A DNA stretch of 64,000 bases. Origin: a virus. Shown here one piece after another: positions 44,131-50,080 of this stretch. Numbering within the stretch: position 1 is the first letter of the stretch; each line of letters opens with the position of its first letter. The stretch covers positions 62,001-126,000 of the IMG/VR virus record IMGVR_UViG_3300049846_001037. The stretch is one strand, 5' to 3'. The notes beneath the pieces were generated by a model, which was not told the origin of the DNA, ran no database searches, and saw nothing but the letters and a program-made list of their open reading frames with translations. The position numbers and the translations under genes were made by a program.

Positions 44131-44204
44131 TGGTAGAGTCGCTGGGTCGTTAGTCCAGATAACAGGCCCCAACGGCCTGTGTCTTACGCTTAAACGACAA
44201 CTCT
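44131..44204 (-). ncRNA. Degenerate tRNA-like element C (Gln-like)
   Basis: Acceptor AGAGTTG/CGACTCT, discriminator A, encoded CCA; D-arm TCGTTTAAGCGTAAGAC, close to tRNA-Gln(TTG) and 15/17 identical to element A. Anticodon-like arm CAGGC-CGTTGGG-GCCTG keeps TTG at 34-36 but has G at 33. The T-arm has canonical length (17 nt, CTGG/CCAG) but its loop CTAACGA is not TTCRA. Total 74 nt, exactly normal. Confidence 0.5.
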
Positions 44205-44211
44205 TTTTAAT

Positions 44212-44288
44212 TGGTGGTCTCGGCTGGGCTCGAACCAGCGACCCCAGAGTTATCAACTCTGTGCTCTAACCAACTGAGCTACGAGACC
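44212..44288 (-). tRNA. tRNA-Ile(GAT)
   Basis: Acceptor GGTCTCG/CGAGACC, anticodon arm CAGAG-TTGATAA-CTCTG, T-loop TTCGAGC, discriminator A, encoded CCA. Reads AUC/AUU. Confidence 0.95.
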
Positions 44289-44294
44289 CTAACT

Positions 44295-44654
44295 TTACTT
44301 GGCAGCGCTTTCGTTCCAGATCTGCCAGATGCTCTTGCCTTCGTTGTTGCAGAAGACGCCTTCCTTGGGGATGTCTGCGCCAGCAGCTCGGAGAAGATCT
44401 TCCGCAGCCAGCATAGGGGCGAAGAGTGCTGCACCTAGAGCCAACTTTGCTGCAGAGCGGCCGGTGGGTGACTTCGACACAAGGTAGCCCGCCAAGACAC
44501 CCACGCCAACAGCGCCAGCTACCAAAGCCAACTTAGGTGCCGCTGCCATGCCTACAGCCGATGCTCCACCCACAGCCAGGTGAGATGAGGTCTGGGCCGC
44601 TGCTACTGATCCTGCCACTGCTGGAATCATTATCAATGCTGCACTCGCCGCCAT
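44295..44654 (-). CDS. Hydrophobic Ala/Gly-rich membrane protein (119 aa)
   Basis: Residues 1-25, 38-60 and 66-85 are Ala/Gly/Val-rich hydrophobic segments (LALVAGAVGVGVLAGYLV), probably membrane helices or a glycine-zipper oligomer. The C-terminal 30 residues are polar with one Cys. It could be a holin-like pore former; only hydrophobicity supports this. Confidence 0.6.
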   Translation of the reverse strand: MAASAALIMIPAVAGSVAAAQTSSHLAVGGASAVGMAAAPKLALVAGAVGVGVLAGYLVSKSPTGRSAAKLALGAALFAPMLAAEDLLRAAGADIPKEGVFCNNEGKSIWQIWNESAAK

Positions 44655-44656
44655 TT

Positions 44657-45397
44657 TTACCTCTTCATGTTTTTGGTCTGATAATCAAAAGCCTTCTTGT
44701 TCTTCTCGAACCCGCAGGCCTTTCTTCCTAGTTCCATAGCCACTTTGGCCGTGGAGAAACTACCCAGAAAGAAGTCGCAGACCAGATCCCCTCTATTACT
44801 ACTATACTCTATCATCTTTGTCAACAGTTTTGTTGGTAACTGGTTCTTATTTTTCACCTTACCAGGCTGGTATTCCCTGTTGATGATCCACACATCCTCA
44901 AGGTCTTTGTAGTTCATTGACCTCTTGTTCTCATCCCTGTCCGTAGCCTTGAAGCGACAGTAGGTGTTGAAAGTCACCGGTCCTCTGGGCTTGACACAGT
45001 AAAGGATGTGGTAGTGCGATGATACGTATTTCTTGCTCGTATAGACACCGAAGTTGTATTTCCAGATGATGTGGTTCACCATCTTCAACTTCGTCTGTTC
45101 TAGAGCATTCAAAATGTCGTTCAGGTGACTGTAGCCAGAGATGATGTATATCGAACCACCCGGCCGCAAGACCCTTTCTGCTTGCTTTATCCAGTCCAAA
45201 CTGAACTGCTTGTATTGCTCTTTCGGCACCTCAACGTAGCCGTCTATGACGTTGCTCTCATCTCTGTTGTAGTGTTTGTCTAGCTTGTCACCCTCAATCG
45301 CATATGGCGGATCGCAGATGATAAGGTCAACAGAGTTGTCCTTGAGATGCTTTTGACTGCCTTCGATGCAGTCTTCGTTCCAAAAGCTCATAGCCAT
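44657..45397 (-). CDS. DNA methyltransferase, amino-MTase (DPPY)
   Basis: 246 aa from ATG at 45397 (TGATG overlap). Catalytic DPPY at 29-32 (VDLIICDPPYAIEG) precedes the SAM-binding motif GDLVCDFFLGSFSTAKVAME near the C-terminus, the beta-class order of N6-adenine/N4-cytosine enzymes. No restriction partner is nearby, so it is an orphan that probably protects phage DNA. The recognition site is unknown. Confidence 0.85.
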   Translation of the reverse strand: MAMSFWNEDCIEGSQKHLKDNSVDLIICDPPYAIEGDKLDKHYNRDESNVIDGYVEVPKEQYKQFSLDWIKQAERVLRPGGSIYIISGYSHLNDILNALEQTKLKMVNHIIWKYNFGVYTSKKYVSSHYHILYCVKPRGPVTFNTYCRFKATDRDENKRSMNYKDLEDVWIINREYQPGKVKNKNQLPTKLLTKMIEYSSNRGDLVCDFFLGSFSTAKVAMELGRKACGFEKNKKAFDYQTKNMKR

Positions 45398-45570
45398 CAC
45401 TTGGTTTTGTTCTTGAGATACCACTCACGTACGTATGTCAAGTATTGCTGGTCTCCACGCTCAACTGCATCTCTTTCAGCTTTGCTTAAATATTCCAGCG
45501 TTCCAGGTCTACGATAATAAGTCGTAGAGCCGCCCAGGTGATATATTGTTACCTCTTGCCATTCCATCAT
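45397..45570 (-). CDS. Small hypothetical protein (57 aa)
   Basis: ATG at 45570 (MMEWQEVTIYHLGG) chosen; a longer frame to 45621 would overlap the upstream peptidase-like gene. Tyr-rich, with SKAERDAVERGDQQYL as a helix. Coupled to the methyltransferase gene. Unknown. Confidence 0.55.
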   Translation of the reverse strand: MMEWQEVTIYHLGGSTTYYRRPGTLEYLSKAERDAVERGDQQYLTYVREWYLKNKTK

Positions 45571-45575
45571 GACAC

Positions 45576-45866
45576 CTATGAGTATATCTCGACTACCTTT
45601 CCGTAGACGCTTTTCGTCCACCCGTTCATGTAGCCCTTGTTGTTTCCTATCAAGAGCCCTCTAACTTCGTTCTTCGCATACACCTTATGGGTGATGTATC
45701 TTCCTCTTACTTTGCAGAACACGATGTCGTCTACCTTGCAGGTGTCCCATGTACAGGACTTCAACTTGTGTTTCTGCTTCGATTTTATGATCGGTAGCAT
45801 TGAGTTTCCTGCTTCCGATGTTACTATCTCGCCTTTTTCTGCGAGCGCTTGCACTTTCAAGTTCAC
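45576..45866 (-). CDS. Minimal S24/S26-like peptidase domain (96 aa)
   Basis: GTG start. EAGNSMLPIIKSKQK (about 18-32) is the Ser-Met-x-Pro signature of signal-peptidase/LexA-type enzymes. KVDDIVFCKVRGRYITHKVY follows with a Lys at the general-base position, and GNNKGYMNGWTKSVYGKVVE matches the end of the fold. No membrane anchor and no DNA-binding domain. It could cleave a phage or host protein; inactive versions also exist. Confidence 0.6.
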   Translation of the reverse strand: MNLKVQALAEKGEIVTSEAGNSMLPIIKSKQKHKLKSCTWDTCKVDDIVFCKVRGRYITHKVYAKNEVRGLLIGNNKGYMNGWTKSVYGKVVEIYS

Positions 45867-45872
45867 TTCTTT

Positions 45873-46112
45873 CTATGCTCCTTCTTTGATTACTTGGTAT
45901 TGCTTCCTTATCCATCGCATCAGTTCTAGGGCTGGGTGTTCTTGGTTGAACGAAGCCTCACCCGTATCTGACACTGGGATTGGGAACTCAAATCCGTCAG
46001 TCGTCTTGTAGTAGAGATTTCCGCTTCTGTAGTACTGGAAAGTGGCGGTCTGTCCCTTTACCAGATCCCCGACTGATAGTTCTTGATTCTTGATCTTCTC
46101 AATGGTGCTCAT
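45873..46112 (-). CDS. Hypothetical protein (79 aa)
   Basis: ATG at 46112 (MSTIEKIKNQELSVGD) lies just after tRNA-Gln; an earlier ATG would be inside the tRNA. Beta-rich centre (FQYYRSGNLYYKTTDGFEF) and helical end. Unknown. Confidence 0.6.
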   Translation of the reverse strand: MSTIEKIKNQELSVGDLVKGQTATFQYYRSGNLYYKTTDGFEFPIPVSDTGEASFNQEHPALELMRWIRKQYQVIKEGA

Positions 46113-46124
46113 TGCTTTTCCTTT

Positions 46125-46198
46125 TGGCTGGGAGGGCTGGAATCGAACCAACATTCACGGAGTCAAAGTCCGTTGTCCTACCGTTGAACGACCTCCCA
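46125..46198 (-). tRNA. tRNA-Gln(TTG)
   Basis: Acceptor TGGGAGG/CCTCCCA, D-arm TCGTTCAACGGTAGGAC, loop CTTTGAC, T-loop TTCGATT, discriminator G, encoded CCA. Confidence 0.95.
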
Positions 46199-46219
46199 AT
46201 AAACCCTCAGCCTTTGAAT

Positions 46220-46293
46220 TGGTAGCCAGGGCTGGAATCGAACCAACATACTGGGTTTCAGAGACCCATGTCCTACCGTTAGACGACCTGGCT
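46220..46293 (-). tRNA. tRNA-Gln(CTG)
   Basis: Acceptor AGCCAGG/CCTGGCT, D-arm TCGTCTAACGGTAGGAC, loop CTCTGAA, discriminator A, encoded CCA. The upstream coding frame ends 15 nt inside it. Confidence 0.95.
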
Positions 46294-46722
46294 GTGATCT
46301 TTTGTGGGCCAAACATATTCCAGATTGCTGGGAATGTCTGGCCAAAGCTTTCCGTAATGCTCTGGCTTCTTTCTTATCAGGTTGCTGCGGTGGGCTGTGT
46401 GAAAGTCTTCGCTGCCCAACCACTTAGGATAAGCCACCTTACCCTTTTTCTTGGAGACAAGCCCCCTGATCTTTTCTTTGCAGGTATCCTTGTAGCCCCT
46501 GCTTGTCCACTCATCGCAGACGGCGTAGGCATACTCCGCTAACGCCAACTCAAAACCCTTCCACATCTTGACGGCTGGATGATTGACCCACCCTTTCTTG
46601 GTCGTGGCATCCATGAGGCAAGACAATATCTGCATTGCCTCTACACGCTGTTTACCCAACCGCTGCCTATCCAAGACCTTGGCAGACAGATTGAAGTTGG
46701 AGTAGGGAAGGAAGGTCTGCAT
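46279..46722 (-). CDS. Pyrimidine-dimer DNA glycosylase-like protein
   Basis: 147 aa from ATG at 46722, two nt from the previous stop. MQTFLPYSNFNLSAKVLDRQ RLGKQRVEAMQIL and WVNHPAVKMWKGFELALAEY are the hallmark N-terminal motifs of the Pyr_excise family related to T4 endonuclease V, which cuts UV-damaged DNA. The C-terminus (about 95-147) is divergent, and the TAA stop lies inside tRNA-Gln(CTG). Confidence 0.75.
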   Translation of the reverse strand: MQTFLPYSNFNLSAKVLDRQRLGKQRVEAMQILSCLMDATTKKGWVNHPAVKMWKGFELALAEYAYAVCDEWTSRGYKDTCKEKIRGLVSKKKGKVAYPKWLGSEDFHTAHRSNLIRKKPEHYGKLWPDIPSNLEYVWPTKDHSQVV

Positions 46723-46723
46723 C

Positions 46724-46909
46724 TCAAGCCTTGAAGATGTGAGTTGCCTTGCAGTGGCTACACTTGATCTTCTGCCCAACATTCATATCGTGAATGTCCC
46801 ACCCGCTTTCCAAGTTGTTCATCTTACACTTTCTGCATATCCATTCAAAACCAATCTGAACATTCTCATACCACAGAATGTTCCTTCGTTTCTTTGTCTT
46901 AGTTGCCAT
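46724..46909 (-). CDS. Zinc-ribbon protein (61 aa)
   Basis: WICRKCKMNN and KIKCSHCKATH give two CxxC pairs 24 residues apart. Basic N-terminus (MATKTKKRRN). Coupled to the glycosylase-like gene. Role unknown. Confidence 0.65.
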   Translation of the reverse strand: MATKTKKRRNILWYENVQIGFEWICRKCKMNNLESGWDIHDMNVGQKIKCSHCKATHIFKA

Positions 46910-47007
46910 TGAAGGCTCCTATTGGTGACATCATTGAGAAGAACCCGACTTCACCGATAAGGAACACATGCTCAAGGCAAGGTTCACATATCTCTGTCGG
47001 ATGCTTC

Positions 47008-47070
47008 TCGATGGTGCCACCAGTGCGCTTCTGTGTGTTTTACCACCCAGACTATCGCACGCACCATCGA
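47008..47070 (-). ncRNA. Structured spacer RNA closed by a 10-bp helix
   Basis: Perfect inverted repeat TCGATGGTGC / GCACCATCGA enclosing 43 nt, within which GTGCG/CGCAC can pair. It lies in the 470-nt gene-free region 46910-47380. I see no coding frame in this stretch. Strand inferred from context. Confidence 0.35.
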
Positions 47071-47158
47071 TCTCCTACAAGACTAAACCATCTTTTTATC
47101 GATAGTCAGTTCACGCTTCCCGTAGCCCACGCCTACTCACTGATTTGCCGACATCTTT

Positions 47159-47225
47159 GATGAAGGGAGGATTCTCACCTCCAACCCCTTATGGGTCCAG
47201 ATTATCTTCTGCTCCAAACTTCATC
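47159..47225 (-). ncRNA. tRNA-like element D with TGAGAAT T-loop
   Basis: Acceptor-like GATGAAG/CTTCATC, then a canonical-size T-arm GGAGG-TGAGAAT-CCTCC directly before the 3' strand. An inner hairpin CAGA-AGATAA-TCTG and a second GACCC-ATAAG-GGGTT follow the 5' strand. No CCA after the acceptor. Shares its T-loop and inner hairpin with element E. Confidence 0.4.
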
Positions 47226-47282
47226 CCTTTCGGGACTCAAAGACCATAAAGCAAAGCAGCCCATCGGTATAGCCACTACTTG

Positions 47283-47360
47283 GTTGAGGAGGGATTCTCA
47301 CCCTCAGTCATAGACCCGGATCATCTTCCGCTCAGTCCTGATGTTACTCAGAACCCCAAC
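47283..47360 (-). ncRNA. tRNA-like element E with TGAGAAT T-loop
   Basis: Acceptor-like GTTGGGG/CCTCAAC; D-arm-like CTGA-GTAACA-TCAG; hairpin CGGA-AGATGA-TCCG, the same as in D but with A-T and T-A pairs changed to G-C and C-G; T-arm AGGG-TGAGAAT-CCCT. The sequence ends CCTCAACCA, so a CCA overlaps the acceptor. 78 nt. Confidence 0.4.
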
Positions 47361-47380
47361 GCCCCGTCTTGTAAAAAAAC

Positions 47381-47992
47381 CTATTCCAAAGACCTGAACA
47401 ACTTCTCGTTGTCGCCGCAGAAGGCTTTGAGCCTCTGCTGCCACCTATCAGACTTTACCTTGAACATGATAGGGTGTCCATACTTATCTGTTTCGTTTGA
47501 CTTGCAAACTACGCCTTCTTCTGTGACGCCTTCCATCTTACTCTGTCGGATCGCCTCTGTAAAGTCCTGATTTGCATTACCCCTGTAAACCAATCGGGGT
47601 AGAGGCAGATGACCGAACATCTTTAGAAAGTCTCCAGGCTTCATGATGCCCTTCTTGAAGGTGTCCACGTCCAAAAGGACTACTTCGTGGGGCTCTGCCT
47701 GATGGCGACCTGCGAATGAGTTTGGTCCGTAAAACTCAAAGAAGCAGGTTACTCTCTCGAACCGTTCACGCTTGAATATCTCATCAAGCGCCTTTCCGTA
47801 TCTCTGCAGGACCAGATCTGGGGCCTCGCCCAAGAACTCGTGAGTCCTGTCTATCATTTGGGTTCGACTCCCAAATTTAGAGAAGCCGGTCTTTTTGCTC
47901 CACTCGGCTCTGATGTTTGAGCCGTCCAGTTTGTCGAATGCAAATACAGGTATGTTCTGTACTTGCCGTGGAATCGAAGGATACTCTTTCAT
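47381..47992 (-). CDS. RNA ligase (Rnl family)
   Basis: 203 aa. Nucleotidyltransferase motif I FDKLDGSNIRAEW with Lys21 as the adenylated residue; GFSKFGSR (motif Ia-like); FFEFYGPNSF (IIIa); EEGVVCKS (IV); MFKVKSDRW (V). It would reseal broken RNAs, for example tRNAs cut by host anticodon nucleases, and stands inside the tRNA cluster. Shorter than T4 Rnl2, lacking its C-terminal domain. Confidence 0.85.
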   Translation of the reverse strand: MKEYPSIPRQVQNIPVFAFDKLDGSNIRAEWSKKTGFSKFGSRTQMIDRTHEFLGEAPDLVLQRYGKALDEIFKRERFERVTCFFEFYGPNSFAGRHQAEPHEVVLLDVDTFKKGIMKPGDFLKMFGHLPLPRLVYRGNANQDFTEAIRQSKMEGVTEEGVVCKSNETDKYGHPIMFKVKSDRWQQRLKAFCGDNEKLFRSLE

Positions 47993-48010
47993 GACCGTTC
48001 TCTTTCAAAG

Positions 48011-48100
48011 TGGCGGAGAGGGAGGGATTCGAACCCCCGGTAGCCTTTCGACTACGCCTGTTTTCAAGACAGGTGCCTTAAACCACTCGGCCACCTCTCC
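48011..48100 (-). tRNA. tRNA-Ser(TGA)
   Basis: Class II, acceptor GGAGAGG/CCTCTCC, anticodon arm CCTGT-CTTGAAA-ACAGG, discriminator G, encoded CCA. Confidence 0.95.
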
Positions 48101-48106
48101 GTAGCA

Positions 48107-48325
48107 TCAAATATCTGATGCTTTTCGCTGATGAGCGTGATCTCGCTCTAGTTCTCTGACGTAATCCTCAGTTAGTCTGCCACCAACCTCGGCAACTGTC
48201 CACTTCTCATGGTTGTCGCTCTTGAGTTCGACCTGAGCTCCAACGATGGCTCCACGCTCCTCGATCCAAGCGTATTGAGTCTGTGTTCCTCTGGTGAACT
48301 TACATTGCCGATACATGGTTGCCAT
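48107..48325 (-). CDS. Small conserved-looking phage protein (72 aa)
   Basis: YAWIEERGAIVGAQVELKSD followed by WTVAEVGGRLTEDYVREL and a RKASDI end. This WI-x-A-x-VG-x-x-V pattern with a terminal RKASDI is familiar from small proteins of several unrelated phages, function unknown. It lies between tRNA-Leu(CAG) and tRNA-Ser(TGA). Confidence 0.7.
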   Translation of the reverse strand: MATMYRQCKFTRGTQTQYAWIEERGAIVGAQVELKSDNHEKWTVAEVGGRLTEDYVRELERDHAHQRKASDI

Positions 48326-48338
48326 GACTTACTCCTTT

Positions 48339-48422
48339 TGGTCGGGTCGGAGGGACTTGAACCCTCACGGGTTTCCCCACTGGATTCTGAGTCCAGCGTG
48401 TCTGCCATTCCACCACGACCCG
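48339..48422 (-). tRNA. tRNA-Leu(CAG)
   Basis: Class II, acceptor CGGGTCG/CGACCCG, loop CTCAGAA, discriminator A, encoded CCA. Confidence 0.95.
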
Positions 48423-48426
48423 ATAT

Positions 48427-48630
48427 TTAGAACGTCCCGTGTTGTCCGTTACCTGGGCTGTTCTTGTTTTTTGCGTTGACGAACTTAGACATCCTGCGAA
48501 GCATCTCTGAGTGGGCATTCAGGTCTTTCATCTGCTTTTCTGCCCACTGCTTGCCATTCGGCATTGTCTTTGACAATTCCTTGATCTTCTTGGCCTCAGC
48601 CTTGAAGTCGAATGGTGATGCGTACTCCAT
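48427..48630 (-). CDS. Small helical protein (67 aa)
   Basis: ATG at 48630 (MEYASPFDFKAEAKK); the frame upstream is translated tRNA-Ala sequence and is not used. Helical and Lys-rich, with an Asn/Gly-rich end. Weak ribosome site. Unknown. Confidence 0.5.
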   Translation of the reverse strand: MEYASPFDFKAEAKKIKELSKTMPNGKQWAEKQMKDLNAHSEMLRRMSKFVNAKNKNSPGNGQHGTF

Positions 48631-48655
48631 TGTGTCTAGTCCGTCCTCTATAAAG

Positions 48656-48731
48656 TGGTGGAGCTTAGGAGATTCGAACTCCTGACCCCCTGCTTGCAAA
48701 GCAGGTGCTCTGCCAACTGAGCTAAAGCCCC
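48656..48731 (-). tRNA. tRNA-Ala(TGC)
   Basis: Acceptor GGGGCTT/AAGCTCC, anticodon arm CCTGC-TTTGCAA-GCAGG, discriminator A, encoded CCA. The cupin gene stop (TAG) lies at its positions 8-10. Confidence 0.95.
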
Positions 48732-49069
48732 GTTCTTCCGAAGTCATCCTCTATTCTGATGATGTCGGACTCTTTGCAGACTCCTTGCTGTAGTTCCAAG
48801 ATCACCAACTGAGTTCTGCCAGTATTGATGATCCTGTGTATCTGTTTCTTCTTCACGAACACGACAGAATCTTTCTCTATGTCAATCGTGTTCTTTCCAA
48901 CTACTGCCTTACCCTTACCTCGTAAAACTATCCAGGTCTCTTCCCTGAGAAGATGCTTTTGCAAGCTCAATCTCTTTCCTGGCTTGACAACTATCTTCTT
49001 GATCTTTGACCTTTTCTCTTCCTTGATGGTCAGGAAGTAGCCCCAAGGTCTATCTTCTCTAGGATACAC
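48722..49069 (-). CDS. Mannose-6-phosphate isomerase-like cupin
   Basis: 115 aa. RPWGYFLTIKE ... KKIVVKPGKRLSLQKHLLRE ETWIVLRGKG is the type II mannose-6-phosphate isomerase / cupin motif, with His and Glu metal ligands. This corresponds to the isolated C-terminal cupin domain of the bifunctional enzyme. It may feed sugar precursors to the glycosyltransferase at 29519. The stop codon overlaps tRNA-Ala by 10 nt. Confidence 0.75.
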   Translation of the reverse strand: MYPREDRPWGYFLTIKEEKRSKIKKIVVKPGKRLSLQKHLLREETWIVLRGKGKAVVGKNTIDIEKDSVVFVKKKQIHRIINTGRTQLVILELQQGVCKESDIIRIEDDFGRTGL

Positions 49070-49083
49070 TGGTCATCCTCATT

Positions 49084-49173
49084 TGGCGGAGAGAGTAGGA
49101 TTTGAACCTACGGACCCCGTGAAGGGTCTCCCGATTTCGAGTCGGGTGCCTTAAGCCACTCAGCCATCTCTCC
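49084..49173 (-). tRNA. tRNA-Ser(CGA)
   Basis: Class II, acceptor GGAGAGA/TCTCTCC, anticodon arm CCCGA-CTCGAAA-TCGGG, discriminator G, encoded CCA. Confidence 0.95.
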
Positions 49174-49185
49174 ATCTTACTTGCC

Positions 49186-49337
49186 TAATCGTGGTCCAGA
49201 TTCCCCACCTGGACTCCTGCACTGGGAGGCACCCTCCCGACTGCTCATCCACCCACCATCCCTACCGCCTATGCGAAGGCTTGAGGGGACAGGAAGATTT
49301 AACCAGCTTCCCACGCATAATGGGACACTCACGATTA
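49186..49337 (-). ncRNA. Multi-hairpin spacer RNA closed by an 8-bp helix
   Basis: TAATCGTG / CACGATTA encloses four hairpins in order: GGAAG/CTTCC, GCCT/AGGC, GGGAGG/CCTCCC and GTCCAG/CTGGAC. The last lies right before the 3' closing strand, as a T-arm would, with loop GTGGGGAAT. The rest of the interior has no gene. Transcribed with the flanking tRNA-Ser genes if real. Confidence 0.35.
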
Positions 49338-49340
49338 AGA

Positions 49341-49430
49341 TGGCGGAGAGGGAGAGATTCGAACTCTCGGAGGCCTTGCGACCTCACAGACTTTCCAGGT
49401 CTGCCGTTTAAGCCACTCACGCACCTCTCC
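49341..49430 (-). tRNA. tRNA-Ser(GGA)
   Basis: Class II, acceptor GGAGAGG/CCTCTCC, anticodon arm CAGAC-CTGGAAA-GTCTG, discriminator G, encoded CCA. Confidence 0.95.
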
Positions 49431-49442
49431 ATAACTCTTTCT

Positions 49443-49471
49443 ATTATAGCACAAGCGGCTGATCTTGTGCC
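49443..49471 (-). promoter_or_regulatory. Extended -10 promoter within the tRNA cluster
   Basis: Minus strand TGCTATAAT, a perfect extended -10; the -35 at 17 bp is poor (GGCACA). It would start RNA just ahead of tRNA-Ser(GGA). Confidence 0.6.
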
Positions 49472-49478
49472 ATCTAAA

Positions 49479-49555
49479 TGGCGGAGCTGGCGGGACTCGA
49501 ACCCGTGACCTCCTACGTGACAGGCAGGCGCTCTAACCAACTGAGCTACAGCTCC
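49479..49555 (-). tRNA. tRNA-Asp(GTC)
   Basis: Acceptor GGAGCTG/CAGCTCC, anticodon arm CCTGC-CTGTCAC-GTAGG, discriminator G, encoded CCA. Confidence 0.95.
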
Positions 49556-49668
49556 GTAAATTGTCTTGCAACCCTGGTGGGGCTTCCTTATCCCTCTTAT
49601 CTAATGGTCTCTGAACGACGCCGGTGTGGGAGGCGGAGATCATGACCAGGGGCGGAAACTTTACAAAG

Positions 49669-49760
49669 TGGCGGAGAGTAGAGGATTTGAACCTCTGGTG
49701 CCTTTTAAGGGGCACGGACGTTTAGCAAACGCCTGGTTTAAGCCACTCACCCAACTCTCC
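49669..49760 (-). tRNA. tRNA-Ser(GCT)
   Basis: Class II, 92 nt, acceptor GGAGAGT/ACTCTCC, loop TTGCTAA, long variable arm, discriminator G, encoded CCA. Confidence 0.95.
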
Positions 49761-49766
49761 ATTAAG

Positions 49767-49850
49767 TGGTCGGCCGGGAGGGACTTGAACCCTCACGCCT
49801 TTCGGCATACGCACCTCAAGCGTACGTGTCTGCCATTTCACCACCGGCCG
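49767..49850 (-). tRNA. tRNA-Leu(GAG)
   Basis: Class II, acceptor CGGCCGG/CCGGCCG, anticodon arm TACGC-TTGAGGT-GCGTA, discriminator A, encoded CCA. Position 37 is G. Confidence 0.95.
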
Positions 49851-49997
49851 TTACTTCTTAATGATGGTGAAGGAACCTACTATCCTATCACCAAACTTCC
49901 AGTTACCGAAGTAGCTTTTTTCGCTCTCTTGGTACTGCAACTCGAATTTCCAGAACTTGATTCGAGTTATGTTTCTAGCCCTGTCTCGACTAATCAT
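49851..49997 (-). CDS. Small basic protein between tRNA genes (48 aa)
   Basis: ATG at 49997 to TAA at 49851, starting MISRDRARNITRIKFWKFEL and ending FTIIKK. The ATG is only 3 nt after the CCA of tRNA-His and the TAA abuts tRNA-Leu(GAG), so after tRNA processing the message would be nearly leaderless. Basic and aromatic. No family recognised; coding status moderately likely. Confidence 0.45.
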   Translation of the reverse strand: MISRDRARNITRIKFWKFELQYQESEKSYFGNWKFGDRIVGSFTIIKK

Positions 49998-50000
49998 ATT

Positions 50001-50078
50001 TGGGGTGGGTGATGGGATTCGAACCCACGGTTGTCGCAGTCACAGTGCGATGCCTTAGGCCTCTTGGCTACACCCACC
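50001..50078 (-). tRNA. tRNA-His(GTG)
   Basis: Acceptor GTGGGTG/CACCCAC with the His-specific extra 5' G (-1) opposite discriminator C; loop CTGTGAC; encoded CCA. Confidence 0.95.
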
Positions 50079-50080
50079 AT

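Noticed and set aside
46090-46542. Plus-strand reading frame across the two Gln tRNAs
   Set aside because: It consists of translated tRNA sequence (GWNRTN, VARAGIEPT type peptides) and antisense of the glycosylase-like gene.
49186-49337. Intron-containing tRNA or tmRNA-like gene
   Set aside because: The closing helix and terminal hairpin resemble acceptor and T-arm, but there is no CCA, no canonical T-loop and no group I core or tag frame that I can find.
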